Source: Corynebacterium ciconiae DSM 44920
GTDB taxonomy: Bacteria; Actinomycetota; Actinomycetes; Mycobacteriales; Mycobacteriaceae
Assembly: GCF_030440575.1 (NCBI RefSeq)
Contig: NZ_CP047189.1
Location: forward strand, 1,612,001 to 1,676,000
Direction: 5' to 3'
Length of the DNA: 64,000 nt
The notes beneath the pieces are model-generated. The model was not told the DNA's origin. It saw only the letters and a list, made by a program, of their open reading frames with translations, and did not search any database. Every line of letters begins with the position of its first letter. Position 1 is the first letter of the stretch. This document shows positions 9,408 to 18,939 of the stretch, piece after piece. The translations under genes and the position numbers were made by a program.

Positions 9408-11033
9408 TTAGTGCTCCTCGCTGGTGGAAGATCGCCGCACCATGAGCGCACCGAGCAAACCGATGACGAGGCAGAGCACAGCTGCATAAAGTGAGACCTT
9501 AGTGGCCTCCGCAAACACACGAGCCAGTGGCGCAATCACCTCATCGGGCGCTCCTTGCTGGCGCAGCCCCACCAGCACCCCACCGGCAGAGGAACGCATC
9601 GCTTCTGCCAGCTGGGCCTGCTGCCCGACGAAATCGGAAGACTTCCATGCAAGTGCTGCCGAGAGGGTGGCTCCCGCCATAGCCGCACCGAGTGCGGAAC
9701 CAATCTGGCGCACGGTGGACTGGGTGGCCGAGGCCTGCCCGGACTGCTCCACCGGAATGTCGCCCAACACCAAGGAGGTCAGCTGGGCCGAGGCCAGTCC
9801 CAAACCGACGCCATAGACCACGAGCGCGAACACCACGAGCCATAGCGGCTGGCCCACCCGCTCTTCTGCGGCGAGCTGTAGGGTACCGAAGACCTCCAGG
9901 CCCAAGCCGACGAGTACCACCCCGGGGGCGCCGATTTTGGCGGCAAGGTGCCGGGCCGCAGCACCGGAGATGAAAGCTCCAATCGCCATGGCCGCTAGCA
10001 CCAAGCCAGTGGCCAAGGTGGATAACCCAGCCGAGGAGACGAGGTAGAGCGGGAGGACGAAAACCAGCGCGAATTCACCAACGGCCACCATCAAGGCTGT
10101 GAGGTTGCCCCAGGTGAAGGTGGGATAGCGGAACATGCCGAGATCAAGCAACACGGACTGTTCACTGCGGGCGCGGCGAAGCTCGGTGGCCACGAATGCG
10201 CTCAGGGACACCGCAGCGATCACCAAGGCGATGCCTGCGGCCGAGGGCCAACCGGAGGGCCATTGCGCCGAACCGATGTGGAAGGCAGAGATAGCCTCCC
10301 ACCACCCCAGCTTCGGGCCTTCGATAATGCCGAAGACGAGGGTGCCGAATCCGATGGCGGACAGCACGAAGCCGAGGATGTCTCCGGTACCACCGCCGGC
10401 GGGATCCTTGTCACCGCTGTGGGCAGAGGTATCGGGCACAAGCGCCACGGCAGCAACGATGAGTCCGAGAGCCAAGGGGACGTTGACCCAGAAGATCCAT
10501 TCCCACCCGGCGTATTCGGTAATCACGCCACCGAGTAGCGGCCCGAGAGCGGCAGCACCGCTCATCACCGCACCCCACACACCGAAGGCGGCGGCGCGGT
10601 CCTTGCCGCGAAACATCGCATTGGTGCTCGACAGCGTGGAGGGCAGAATGCACGCGCCGCCCACGCCTTGCACCACACGCGCCACGATCAGTGCCGCGGC
10701 TGAGCCGGACAGGGCTGCCAGCACCGATCCGGTACCAAAGATAATGAGGCCGGCGAGGAAGAATTTCCTGCGGCCGTAGCGATCGCCCATGCGGCCGGCC
10801 GCGAGGAGCAGAGCGGCAAAGACCACCGAGTACAAGCTGGTGACCCACTGGGCTTCGGAAAGATCAAGGTTGAGCTCGCGAATGATCGTGGGCATCGATA
10901 CGCCCACGATCGTGCCGTCGAGCACAATAAGGGCGAGCCCCACCGCTAACACGATGAGCGCCCGCCACCTATTGGGGTGCGGGGCACTGGCTGCCTGCTC
11001 CGCAGGGTTTGATGTGGAATTGTGTGAAGTCAT
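9408..11033 (-). CDS. MFS drug/solute exporter, DHA2 (14-helix) family
   Basis: The 541-residue protein has about 14 hydrophobic segments. It has the family's first-helix motif LDGTIVGVSMPTI, where the Asp is the usual proton-coupling residue, and motif A GRMGDRYGRRKFF after helix 2. It also has a motif C-like GVITEYAGWEWIFWVN block. This fits EmrB/QacA-type proton antiporters, which export drugs or other toxic organic compounds across the cytoplasmic membrane. No TetR or MarR regulator is adjacent, so the substrate cannot be guessed. The gene lies between a strong terminator and cdsA and is probably transcribed alone from its ATG. Confidence 0.88.
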   Translation of the reverse strand: MTSHNSTSNPAEQAASAPHPNRWRALIVLAVGLALIVLDGTIVGVSMPTIIRELNLDLSEAQWVTSLYSVVFAALLLAAGRMGDRYGRRKFFLAGLIIFGTGSVLAALSGSAAALIVARVVQGVGGACILPSTLSSTNAMFRGKDRAAAFGVWGAVMSGAAALGPLLGGVITEYAGWEWIFWVNVPLALGLIVAAVALVPDTSAHSGDKDPAGGGTGDILGFVLSAIGFGTLVFGIIEGPKLGWWEAISAFHIGSAQWPSGWPSAAGIALVIAAVSLSAFVATELRRARSEQSVLLDLGMFRYPTFTWGNLTALMVAVGEFALVFVLPLYLVSSAGLSTLATGLVLAAMAIGAFISGAAARHLAAKIGAPGVVLVGLGLEVFGTLQLAAEERVGQPLWLVVFALVVYGVGLGLASAQLTSLVLGDIPVEQSGQASATQSTVRQIGSALGAAMAGATLSAALAWKSSDFVGQQAQLAEAMRSSAGGVLVGLRQQGAPDEVIAPLARVFAEATKVSLYAAVLCLVIGLLGALMVRRSSTSEEH

Positions 11034-11140
11034 AACACCCCAGCATAGTCACCACTCATGGGACCTCACCTTCCCACGTGATGAGACAGTCGAAGCGCCG
11101 CGGCACTCGTCAGAGGCCACAGCGCTTCGTTGGGGGTGTG

Positions 11141-12061
11141 CTAGACGACAGCCGCTTCTACCGCGATACTGGAGAGCACCAGCCATGTCACCATGGCCGC
11201 GGGCAGCATGCCATCGAGTCGATCCATCAGTCCCCCATGGCCTGGCAGCAGTGCGGACATGTCTTTAATCCCGAGTTCGCGTTTGAATTGGGACTCCACG
11301 AGATCACCTAAAGTGGCACAGATGACGAGCCCGAGGCCCAGCAGAAGCCCGGCCCAGATGGAGCCGGACAGAAGCAGCGTGACACAGAGCGCACCGGTGA
11401 TCATGCCCAGCACGATAGACCCGGCGAAACCCTCCCAGGATTTCTTGGGGCTGACGGCCGGCGCCATAGGATGCGAGCCGAAAAAGACCCCCGCGGCAAA
11501 GCCGCCAACATCCGACGCGACGACGCACAACATGAAGGTGACCACGTACCACTTAGGATCAGCGGGGCCGTCGTTCAAGGTGGAAATCAGTGCGGCGAAA
11601 GTGCCGAACATAGGGATCCAAGTGAGCACAAATATGCCCATGCTCATATCCCGCAGATAGTTCTGCGGGGCCGTGCCGCGGCCGCGGTGGAAGAGCCGGC
11701 CGAACATCAGTGCCAGCACGGTGGTGACATAGGCTGCAGCCATGCCCTCCACCCCGAAGGGCCATGACAGCCACACCATTCCTTGACCGCCGAGGATAAG
11801 CACCCACCGCGGAATCACGTAGCCGTGTTCACGCAGACGCTGAACAACCTCCCAGGTGCCGCCGGCGACCGCGAGAGCCACCAATGGATACCAACCATGA
11901 GGGATGAGAAAGATACAGGTGAGCACCAGTGCGCCGAGGCCTACACCGACGCCGATGGCGGTTTTGAGGTCGCGGCCCGCCTTGTTTTTTGGCTTCGGTA
12001 GGTTCTCCCCGCTGAGGCCAAGGGGGTTTTTGATGAGCTCGCCCCGGTTCTTCTCTTCCAC
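11141..12061 (-). CDS. cdsA: Phosphatidate cytidylyltransferase (CDP-diglyceride synthase)
   Basis: CdsA makes CDP-diacylglycerol from CTP and phosphatidic acid, the precursor of phosphatidylinositol, phosphatidylglycerol and cardiolipin. The 306-residue protein has a cytosolic N-terminus of about 30 residues and roughly eight membrane helices. The C-terminal family signature runs from SWEGFAGS through LGDLVESQFKRELGIKD to LPGHGGLMDRLDG, which holds the metal-binding acidic residues. The start is GTG with a strong GGAGGGG site 3 nt upstream. It lies downstream of frr and pyrH, as in other actinobacteria. Confidence 0.95.
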   Translation of the reverse strand: MEEKNRGELIKNPLGLSGENLPKPKNKAGRDLKTAIGVGVGLGALVLTCIFLIPHGWYPLVALAVAGGTWEVVQRLREHGYVIPRWVLILGGQGMVWLSWPFGVEGMAAAYVTTVLALMFGRLFHRGRGTAPQNYLRDMSMGIFVLTWIPMFGTFAALISTLNDGPADPKWYVVTFMLCVVASDVGGFAAGVFFGSHPMAPAVSPKKSWEGFAGSIVLGMITGALCVTLLLSGSIWAGLLLGLGLVICATLGDLVESQFKRELGIKDMSALLPGHGGLMDRLDGMLPAAMVTWLVLSSIAVEAAVV

Positions 12062-12236
12062 TGCCCCTCCAAAGTGTGCAGTTCAGGCGCGTTGGGCGCC
12101 ACGCGCTACCGTCTGCCGGTAGGGCCGTGACGCGGTGCACGGAGGACATCCCGTGCCTAAGGCGGGCTGTGCAGACAAGCACCACGCCACCGGACGGGCT
12201 ATCTCCTTAAAGGATGTCTCCCTAAAGCTGTGAGGC

Positions 12237-12803
12237 CTAGACCTCCATCAGCTCGTTTTCCTTGCGCTCGACGTGCTCGTCTACCTTGGCCACGTGCTTC
12301 TGGGTGATCTTATCCAGCTGCTGCTCAGCGGACTTCACTTCGTCCTCGCCGGCGTCGCCGTCCTTCTGGATCTTCTTCAGGTGCTGGTTACCATCGCGGC
12401 GGATGTTGCGGATCGCAATCTTGGCGTCCTCACCCTTAGACTTTGCCAGCTTCACCATGTCACGGCGACGCTCCTCGGTGAGCTGCGGGATGGTCACGCG
12501 CAGCACCTGGCCGTCATTGGTGGGGTTCACGCCCAAATCGGAGTTACGGATTGCGTTTTCAATCTCGCTCATCAGGCCCTGCTCGTAGGGCTTGATCAGC
12601 AGCATGCGCGGCTCCGGAACCGAGATGGTGGCCATCTGGGTGATGGGGGTCATCGCACCGTAATACTCGGCCATCACGCCATTAAACATCGCGGGGTTAG
12701 CGCGGCCGGTGCGGATAGTGGTGAGGTCCTCGCGGACGTACTCCACGGACTGCTCCATACGGCCTTCGGCTTCGAAGAGGATCTCGTCGATCATCTCACT
12801 CAT
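12237..12803 (-). CDS. frr: Ribosome recycling factor
   Basis: RRF works with EF-G to split post-termination ribosomes. The 188-residue protein shows the family core: [14 protein letters not shown] near residue 30, [22 protein letters not shown], and the helical C-terminus [14 protein letters not shown] with [10 protein letters not shown]. Two starts are possible: ATG at 12803 (MSEMIDEIL) and ATG at 12794 (MIDEIL), the latter matching the usual family N-terminus. Neither has a strong binding site. It is 155 bp downstream of pyrH on the same strand. Confidence 0.95.
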   Translation of the reverse strand: MSEMIDEILFEAEGRMEQSVEYVREDLTTIRTGRANPAMFNGVMAEYYGAMTPITQMATISVPEPRMLLIKPYEQGLMSEIENAIRNSDLGVNPTNDGQVLRVTIPQLTEERRRDMVKLAKSKGEDAKIAIRNIRRDGNQHLKKIQKDGDAGEDEVKSAEQQLDKITQKHVAKVDEHVERKENELMEV

Positions 12804-12958
12804 GTTCTAATTCTCACTTATCTCTGTGGTGTATTTGTGTGTGCCCCGCGTGCGCACACGCGCGGCGGGCGGTCATTGTGCAGCACTCAGCAGGCCGCCC
12901 CTCGCGCCGCAGCGCTGGAACTGACCTGCCGGCACAGAAGGTTCAACGTCCCAATCTA

Positions 12959-13684
12959 TCAGGATTGCACGAGAGTTCCGATGGACTCGCCCTTAATAGC
13001 GCGGGCGATATTTCCCTCTTGGAGAAGGTTAAAGACCAAGATGGGCATGTTGTTGTCCATGCAGAGGCTAAACGCCGTGGCATCGGCCACCTTCAGCCCG
13101 CGCTCGATCACTTCCCGCGGGGTGATCTGGGTAAACAGTTCAGCATCGGGGTTGGTACGGGGATCGTCCGAATACACTCCATCCACGGCCTTCGCCATGA
13201 GCAGCACCTCGCAGTCGATCTCGAGGGCGCGCTGTGCAGCGGTGGTGTCGGTGGAGAAATACGGCAGGCCCATGCCAGCACCGAAGATCACCACCCGCCC
13301 CTTGTCCAGGTGACGCTTGGCGCGCAGCGGCAGATAGGGCTCAGCCACCTGGGCCATATTGATGGAGGTTTGTACGCGGCAGTCGATTCCGTCGCGCTCG
13401 AGAAAGTCCTGCAGCGCCAGGCAGTTCATCACGGTACCGAGCATGCCCATGTAGTCCGAGCGGTTGCGATCAAGCCCCCGCTGCTGCAGTTGGGCGCCGC
13501 GGAAGAAGTTACCGCCACCGATCACCACGGCGACCTCTGCCCCATCACGGGCGACACTCGCAATCTGGTGCGCCACGTTTTCCACCACATCGGGATCGAT
13601 GCCCACGGTGCCACCGCCGAACATTTCACCCCCGAGCTTCAGCATGACGCGCTTATATCCCTCACGAGTGGCACCCTCGGCCAT
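12959..13684 (-). CDS. pyrH: Uridylate (UMP) kinase
   Basis: PyrH phosphorylates UMP to UDP and is a hexameric bacterial enzyme allosterically controlled by GTP and UTP. The 241-residue protein carries the amino-acid-kinase fold motifs: [11 protein letters not shown] at the N-terminus, [11 protein letters not shown], the UMP-binding [17 protein letters not shown], and [18 protein letters not shown] near the ATP site. I prefer the ATG at 13684 over the GTG at 13693 because AAAGGTG lies about 7 nt upstream of it. The gene is separated from tsf by a terminator, so it probably has its own promoter just upstream. Confidence 0.95.
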   Translation of the reverse strand: MAEGATREGYKRVMLKLGGEMFGGGTVGIDPDVVENVAHQIASVARDGAEVAVVIGGGNFFRGAQLQQRGLDRNRSDYMGMLGTVMNCLALQDFLERDGIDCRVQTSINMAQVAEPYLPLRAKRHLDKGRVVIFGAGMGLPYFSTDTTAAQRALEIDCEVLLMAKAVDGVYSDDPRTNPDAELFTQITPREVIERGLKVADATAFSLCMDNNMPILVFNLLQEGNIARAIKGESIGTLVQS

Positions 13685-13762
13685 AGTTGTCACCTTTCGT
13701 CGACGCGGTTGGTTCGTGTGCGTATTCTACCTTCCACCGCCGCGGCATGCGCTAAGCACTCG

Positions 13763-13775
13763 GCTTATCGACGCC
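13763..13775 (+). repeat. Copy 2 of the 13-bp motif GCTTATCGACGCC (intergenic)
   Basis: Exact copy in the tsf-pyrH intergenic region, followed by ACC as in the copies at 34962 and 60684. It lies between the tsf terminator and the pyrH start. Confidence 0.6.
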
Positions 13776-13810
13776 ACCTCTCGGCTTCGCCCCGCTAGGC
13801 ATAGAAAAAA

Positions 13811-13839
13811 CCTGCACCCCGATGTCTACGGGGTGCAGG
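13811..13839 (-). terminator. Rho-independent terminator of the rpsB-tsf operon
   Basis: Perfect 10-bp stem CCTGCACCCC / GGGGTGCAGG with a 9-nt loop. On the minus strand it is followed by a run of six T, 18 bp after the tsf stop. Confidence 0.92.
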
Positions 13840-13857
13840 TCCATTCAGCGCTGAGCC

Positions 13858-14691
13858 TTAGGCGGAGTGCTGACCAACCTCGAGGCGGGCGAAGCCGGTG
13901 AGCTTCACTCCGGCCTCGTCCATGACCTGCTTGACGGTCTTCTTGTTGTCAGCAACAGAAGCCTGGTCCTCCAGGACGACATCCTTGTAGAAGCCGTTCA
14001 TGCGACCTTCCACGATCTTGGCGATAGCCTGCTCCGGCTTGCCCTCCTCGCGGGTGATCTTTTCCTGGGTGGCGCGCTCGGCCTCGACGATATCGGCGGG
14101 AACCTCGTCGCGGTTGAGGTACTGAGCCTTCATAGCAGCAACCTGCATGGCGGCAGCGTGAGCGGCCTGCTCGGCAGCCTCGCCCTCGCCGGTGTAAGCA
14201 ACCAGAACGCCCACTGCCGGCGGCAGGTCGGCGGCGCGGTGGTGCTTGTACACGGCGATGTTCTCGCCCTCAAGGGTGATGGCGCTGGAGAGCAGCAGCT
14301 TCTCACCGATCTTGGCGGAGAGCTCCTGGATAGCCTCGCCGGCGGTGGAATCGCCCAGCGGAGCGTTGTTGAGCTCCTCGGCGGAGTTGGCCTTCACAGC
14401 AGCGGCTGCCTCGGCAACCTTCGCTGCGAACTCCTTGAACTCTGCGTTCTTGGCCACGAAGTCGGTCTCGGAGTTGACCTCGATCATGGTGGCACCGGAG
14501 ACGGCGATCAGGCCCTCAGCGGCGGTGCGCTCAGCGCGCTTGCCCACATCCTTGGCGCCCTTGATGCGCAGCAGCTCGACTGCCTTGTCAAAGTCACCAT
14601 CGGTCTCAGAAAGAGCCTTCTTGCAGTCCATCATTCCGGAGCCGGTGAGCTCGCGGAGCTTCTTGACGTCAGCGGCGGTGTAGTTCGCCAT
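13858..14691 (-). CDS. tsf: Elongation factor Ts
   Basis: EF-Ts is the nucleotide exchange factor for EF-Tu. The 277-residue protein begins [17 protein letters not shown] and has the EF-Tu-contact sequence [12 protein letters not shown]. The second family signature is [12 protein letters not shown]. The dimerisation and core domains follow ([20 protein letters not shown]). The frame is open far upstream, but homology starts at the ATG at 14691, which has GGAGGA about 9 nt before it. It is downstream of rpsB in the usual rpsB-tsf operon; the 270-bp spacer holds no gene and no clear terminator. Confidence 0.97.
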   Translation of the reverse strand: MANYTAADVKKLRELTGSGMMDCKKALSETDGDFDKAVELLRIKGAKDVGKRAERTAAEGLIAVSGATMIEVNSETDFVAKNAEFKEFAAKVAEAAAAVKANSAEELNNAPLGDSTAGEAIQELSAKIGEKLLLSSAITLEGENIAVYKHHRAADLPPAVGVLVAYTGEGEAAEQAAHAAAMQVAAMKAQYLNRDEVPADIVEAERATQEKITREEGKPEQAIAKIVEGRMNGFYKDVVLEDQASVADNKKTVKQVMDEAGVKLTGFARLEVGQHSA

Positions 14692-14961
14692 ACGTGACGA
14701 TCCTCCTTGGTTGTGTTTGTTGTTTAGTTGTCCACTAACACATGCGTTGAGGTCCCGTGCAGCGCACGGGCCATCGCCCATTAACCCTAGATGAGTGCCT
14801 AACGCTTCGCAGTGAAGCAGCTCTATGAGCGTAGACACGCACGGGGGTAACAGTGGTGGATTTAGGGAGAAGACGAACACAGCCCCCACCGCACAACCAA
14901 CGACAGTGAAGTTGTATCGCGGTGCGAGTGAGGGCGTGTCTGCGAGTATGAGCTCGGCGGT

Positions 14962-15795
14962 TTACTTCTCTTCAGCCGATGCATCGGCGGCTGCCTCAGC
15001 AGCCTCGGATGCCTCAACCTTGGGAGCAACCTCTTCGCCGGCCTCAGCCTTGGGGGCGGCGTCCTTGTCGCCAGCGGCCTCCTTGGCTGCGGCGAGCTCG
15101 CGCTCTTCGCGTGCCTGCTTACCGGCGATCACGGCCTCAGCCACGATCTTGGTGAGAACGTTGATGGAGCGGATGGCGTCATCGTTGCCCGGAACCGGGA
15201 ACTGGACCTCATCGGGGTCGCAGTTGGTGTCTAGGATGGCCACGACCGGGATGTTGAGCTTCTTCGCCTCAGCAACGGCGATGTGCTCCTTGTTGGTGTC
15301 CACAACCCACATGGCGGAAGGGATCTTCTTCATGTCGGCGATACCGGTAAGCACGCGCTCCAGCTTCTGACGCTCACGGGTAAGCATCAGGATCTCGCGC
15401 TTGCCGCGGCCCTTGTAGCCGTCCTCAGCCTGGTCCATGGCCTGCAGCTCCTTCATGCGGTGCAGACGCTTGGACACGGTCTGGAAGTTGGTGAGCATAC
15501 CGCCCAACCAGCGGTGGTTCACGTAGGGCATACCGACGCGCTCGGCCTCGTTCTGCACAGCTTCCTGAGCCTGCTTCTTGGTACCGACGAACAGAATGCT
15601 GCCGCCGTGAGCCACAGTCTCCTTGACGAACTCGTAAGCCTCGTCAATGTAGGTCAGGGTCTGCTGGAGATCGATGATGTAGATGCCGTTGCGCTCAGTG
15701 AAGATGAAGCGACGCATCTTCGGGTTCCAACGACGAGTCTGGTGGCCAAAGTGCACACCAGCATCGAGAAGCTCGCGCATGGTTACAACTGCCAT
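14962..15795 (-). CDS. rpsB: 30S ribosomal protein S2
   Basis: S2 binds the 30S body and is needed to bring S1-type proteins and mRNA to the ribosome. The 277-residue protein starts [19 protein letters not shown]. It contains the S2 signatures [12 protein letters not shown] and [13 protein letters not shown]. The last 50 residues are a low-complexity Ala/Glu/Lys tail, common in actinobacterial S2. The ATG at 15795 has AAAAGGAG upstream. It is the first gene of the rpsB-tsf operon and is divergent from the M23-like gene. Confidence 0.97.
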   Translation of the reverse strand: MAVVTMRELLDAGVHFGHQTRRWNPKMRRFIFTERNGIYIIDLQQTLTYIDEAYEFVKETVAHGGSILFVGTKKQAQEAVQNEAERVGMPYVNHRWLGGMLTNFQTVSKRLHRMKELQAMDQAEDGYKGRGKREILMLTRERQKLERVLTGIADMKKIPSAMWVVDTNKEHIAVAEAKKLNIPVVAILDTNCDPDEVQFPVPGNDDAIRSINVLTKIVAEAVIAGKQAREERELAAAKEAAGDKDAAPKAEAGEEVAPKVEASEAAEAAADASAEEK

Positions 15796-16188
15796 GGGAA
15801 TGCTCCTTTTCTGGGAAAATCTAGATTTGGTTAAGGTCACATGTGCAGGTTTTTATCCTGCACCCTAGCGGCCGCGTATCACCTCACTGCACCCCATGCA
15901 CTCGGCGTGGGGACCGTGCAGCTGTGGCGGCCCTCTTTAAAAGCAAAAGGGCGTGCAACCGCGCGTAGTCAGCGCATCCGACCACTGCTTACACAGTCCT
16001 CGGACACACTGCTGGATAAACATTAGCCCACTTCACCCACTCGAGCAATTCCGCTTCCGCCCCGCCGCGGTAGCGTGTGCACAGCTCAGCGGCGAAATCG
16101 TCACATCTGCACCACCATGCACAGGCATGGCCCTCTTCCCCGCCGATACCGCCCGCTGCATACCGCCCTAAGTCCATCGTGGGGAGGC
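15796..16188. other. 393-bp divergent intergenic region between rpsB and the M23-like gene
   Basis: No gene is apparent; short frames here lack ribosome binding sites and recognisable products. It must carry the rpsB-tsf promoter and the promoter of the secreted M23-like protein. A small hairpin, GTGCAGG / CCTGCAC with a 7-nt A/T-rich loop (15843-15863), lies in the expected rpsB leader. I see no known ribosomal-protein leader motif and cannot place the promoters confidently. Confidence 0.5.
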
Positions 16189-16665
16189 ATGAGACGCATT
16201 CTGGTTGTATTCTTCGTGGTCGCACTTCAGCTCCTTGGCAGTCCGCTGGCAGTGGCCTATGTGGACCCCGCGACCGGCCGACCCCACGCTTCGCAGGTAA
16301 TCCGCGCTTTTGATAAGCCTGCGCAGAACTGGCTTCCTGGCCATCGCGGGGTAGACCTGGCAGCCGAGGTGGGTGCACCGGTTCTGGCCGCAGAGGATGG
16401 CGTAGTGGCCTTCGCCGGGACGGTGGCTCGCACGCCGACTGTCTCCATCGATCACGCCGACGGGGTGCGCACTACCTACCAGCCGGTGCACTATTCGGTA
16501 CAGCGCGGCGATAACGTCCGTGCCGGCGATATCATTGGCCGCCTCGCAGCCCCCACCACCCGATACCCAGGATTGCAGTGGGGTGCACGACGCGACGGGG
16601 AATACATCAACCCACTCAGCCTTCTTAGCCGCCCCACTATTCGACTCAAACCGCTCGCAGGATAA
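16189..16665 (+). CDS. Secreted M23 (LytM-like) protein with a substituted zinc-ligand position
   Basis: The 158-residue protein starts at an ATG right after GGGGAGG and has a signal peptide (MRRILVVFFVVALQLLG, likely cut after AVA at residue 23). The rest is one M23/LytM domain: GHRGVDLA supplies His52 and Asp56, followed by the beta-strand pattern GAPVLAAEDGVVAFAG. Where the family has the last zinc-binding His (LHWG in related actinobacterial proteins, as I recall them), this protein has Gln130 (GLQWGARRDGEYINPLSLL), encoded by CAG at 16576-16578. It is therefore likely to be a non-catalytic regulator or wall-binding protein. It occupies the slot of Rv2891 beside rpsB. Confidence 0.8.
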   Translation: MRRILVVFFVVALQLLGSPLAVAYVDPATGRPHASQVIRAFDKPAQNWLPGHRGVDLAAEVGAPVLAAEDGVVAFAGTVARTPTVSIDHADGVRTTYQPVHYSVQRGDNVRAGDIIGRLAAPTTRYPGLQWGARRDGEYINPLSLLSRPTIRLKPLAG

Positions 16666-16675
16666 TTGGAGAAGT

Positions 16676-17632
16676 TCACTCCGCTCGCGGGTGGGCTTGC
16701 CGAAACGCCTCATGTAACCGCGCCGTGGAGACGTGGGTGTAGATCTGCGTGGTCTGGAGCGAGGAATGCCCGAGCAGCTCCTGCACTTCCCTCAAGTCCG
16801 CTCCCCCATCCAGCATGTGCGTGGCTGTGCTGTGCCTAATCTCATGAGGGCTCAGCGGGGCAAGTCCCGCCTCGAGCGAGAGTGTTTCCACCACGCGCCG
16901 CACCTGGCGCTGATCAATGCGCTTGCCGCGCACTCCCACAAACAGCGCCCTTTCCTGCGGCAGCGCAAGCTCGGGGCGACCCTGCTCGAGCCACTCGGAG
17001 AGAGCCCTGCGGGCTGGGGCGCCAAATGGCACCACCCGCTGCTTATTGCCCTTACCCGTAACGGTTGCCGTTCCCGCCCCTAGGTCGAGATCTGCCATCT
17101 CGAGGCCACATAGCTCGGCAACGCGCATCCCCGAGGCGTAGAGCAACTCCAGCATCGCCTTATCGCGCAGGTTCACTGGGGTATCGGCGGGCAGCGCGCC
17201 AAGCAGACCTTCTGCCTCGGAGGCACTGGCCACAGTGGGTAGATGCCTGCCGGGCTTGGGAGTGTGCAGTTTGTGTCCGACGTCGGCTGGGATATAGCCC
17301 GTTTTGTATGCCCAGGTGGAAAAGGAGCGCACAGCGGCGGTGCGCCGCGCCATGCTCGCTCGAGACAGTCCCCGATCGAGGGCTTCTGCTAGCCACATGC
17401 GCATAGTGCTGAGCGTGAAATCCGACCAAGTACGCAAACGGCACAAATAGCTACTGAGATCTGAGCGGTAGCCTTTAATGGTGGCTGCGGAGCGAGCACC
17501 GACATAGTCGAGGTGTTGGCAGTAATCATCAAGAGCGACAGAAAATGCTGGTGTCATGTTCTGAGAACACGCCAGCGGAGACGTCGCGACAGGAGTATTC
17601 GACGTCTCCGCTGAGCGCTGATGTTCACCCAT
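16676..17632 (-). CDS. xerC: Tyrosine recombinase XerC-like
   Basis: XerC/D-type recombinases resolve chromosome dimers at dif. The 318-residue protein has an N-terminal SAM-like core-binding domain (about 28-115) and a C-terminal catalytic domain. All active-site residues are present: Arg170 in ASGMRVAEL, Lys194 in TGKGNKQR, His263 and Arg266 in HEIRHSTATHML, His289 in LLGHSS, and nucleophile Tyr298. The start may be the ATG at 17632 or an internal ATG at 17557 (MTPAFSVAL), where homology begins; neither has a clear binding site. Its stop is 10 bp from that of the convergent M23-like gene. No integrase cargo or att site is visible, and the position matches the core xerC locus. Confidence 0.9.
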   Translation of the reverse strand: MGEHQRSAETSNTPVATSPLACSQNMTPAFSVALDDYCQHLDYVGARSAATIKGYRSDLSSYLCRLRTWSDFTLSTMRMWLAEALDRGLSRASMARRTAAVRSFSTWAYKTGYIPADVGHKLHTPKPGRHLPTVASASEAEGLLGALPADTPVNLRDKAMLELLYASGMRVAELCGLEMADLDLGAGTATVTGKGNKQRVVPFGAPARRALSEWLEQGRPELALPQERALFVGVRGKRIDQRQVRRVVETLSLEAGLAPLSPHEIRHSTATHMLDGGADLREVQELLGHSSLQTTQIYTHVSTARLHEAFRQAHPRAE

Positions 17633-17754
17633 AGTGCACAGCTTAGCTATTAGCGGGAGTCAGCCCGAACCCGCTAACTTCTAACTTAGGCTGCCCTTGT
17701 ATCGTAAGTTAAGGCATGCCTAATATGCAACCCTTTGATGAAACTTTTTGTGTT

Positions 17755-18939
17755 TTATTTTTCCGGCAGCCTCTTTGCCCAGCTCACCCCCTCCCGCAGC
17801 ACGAGTCCGCGCCGCTGCAATTCCACGAGCAGGTGCACTGTAAGCGCCACGCTCAGCCCAGCACTTTCCGCTATCTGAGCGGCTGTGCGATTGTGATCGC
17901 TACGACAAGGCAGGCTATCGAAGACTTTGAGTTCATTGCGGCTGAGCTGCTGGATCGGATCACCAGGAAAGGACAGCTCGCACTGCAGCTCGAAGTCGCT
18001 CTCCCCTAGCTTGCCCACCAGCCCCATGATGTCGGCGGCGCTAACCACCATTTGGGCATCACCCCGTTTGATCTTGTCGTGGCATCCCAGCGATCCGGCG
18101 CCGAGAATCGGCCCTGGTACAGCCATGGCCACCGTGCCTAGGCCTTGTGCCCAGGCAAGCGTGTTGAGTGCGCCGGAGCGCCAGCCGGCTTCGATGACCA
18201 CGGTCCCAGCACTCAAGGCGGCCACCAGCCGGTTGCGGGTGAGAAAGCGGTGTCGAGCCGGTGGCGTGTGTGGCGGGTATTCGCTCACCCAGCACCCGCC
18301 CGCAGTGCTGATGCGCTCAAATAGAGGGGCATTTTTGGCTGGGTAACAGCGCCCGGCGCCATGGGCGGCCACCGCCACCGTGCACCCTCCAGCCTCGAGT
18401 GCTGTGGAATGAGCAATGGTATCTACCCCAAGCGCCCCGCCGGAGACAATGCTCCATTGGTTCTCGGCGAGAGGGCGGCAGATCTCCTCTGTTGCTCGCT
18501 GCCCATAGGCGCTCACCGCACGGGTGCCCACCACGGCCACGGAATTGGCTACCGCTGCCGTCAGCTCCGCTCCGCGCACCCACAGTCCATGGGGTGCCAC
18601 AGCATCTGCCGCATAGCTGCGCAGGTGCTCGGATGTACCCGAGGCCGCGAAACCGAATGCACGGTCGAGCTTCTCCCGCGGCCACTCGGGATCGTCGGGG
18701 CACACGAATCTGGTCTGCAGCTGTTCGGCCTGTTCCAGCATCTCCTTTTCTTCGTGGAAGTGGGCGCGCCGCTCGGCGCTGCGGGCCACAGTTCCCACCC
18801 ACGACTCACCATGGCGGATGCCATAGGCGATCTCCTCGGGACTGTGACCTTGGGATAGGAGTGCCTGCACATCGCGGGAGGGACCTTCGAGCACATAGTT
18901 GAGATACACCCACGCGTGGCGACGTTCGGTGCTGATCAT
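17755..18939 (-). CDS. dprA: DNA-processing protein DprA (Smf)
   Basis: DprA binds single-stranded DNA and loads RecA during transformation or plasmid uptake. The 394-residue protein has a short N-terminal helical part and the Rossmann-like DprA domain (VAVVGTRAVSAYG, then SGGALGVDTIAHSTAL, then FLTRNRLVAALS, about 125-300). A C-terminal winged-helix-like domain follows (LPCRSDHNRTAAQIAESAGLS is the start of its helices). Its ATG overlaps the yifB stop by 4 bp, so translation is coupled. No competence pilus or DNA-uptake genes lie nearby, so natural transformation cannot be inferred. Confidence 0.93.
   Translation of the reverse strand: MISTERRHAWVYLNYVLEGPSRDVQALLSQGHSPEEIAYGIRHGESWVGTVARSAERRAHFHEEKEMLEQAEQLQTRFVCPDDPEWPREKLDRAFGFAASGTSEHLRSYAADAVAPHGLWVRGAELTAAVANSVAVVGTRAVSAYGQRATEEICRPLAENQWSIVSGGALGVDTIAHSTALEAGGCTVAVAAHGAGRCYPAKNAPLFERISTAGGCWVSEYPPHTPPARHRFLTRNRLVAALSAGTVVIEAGWRSGALNTLAWAQGLGTVAMAVPGPILGAGSLGCHDKIKRGDAQMVVSAADIMGLVGKLGESDFELQCELSFPGDPIQQLSRNELKVFDSLPCRSDHNRTAAQIAESAGLSVALTVHLLVELQRRGLVLREGVSWAKRLPEK

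Noticed and set aside
17557-17569. LexA-like palindrome TGTTCTGAGAACA in the xerC 5' region
   Set aside because: It lacks the TCGAA-type flanks of the actinobacterial SOS box and lies within likely coding sequence.
17716-18009. Plus-strand frame starting in the A/T-rich gap next to the iron-box-like palindrome
   Set aside because: After about ten codons it runs antisense into dprA; there is no binding site and no similarity.
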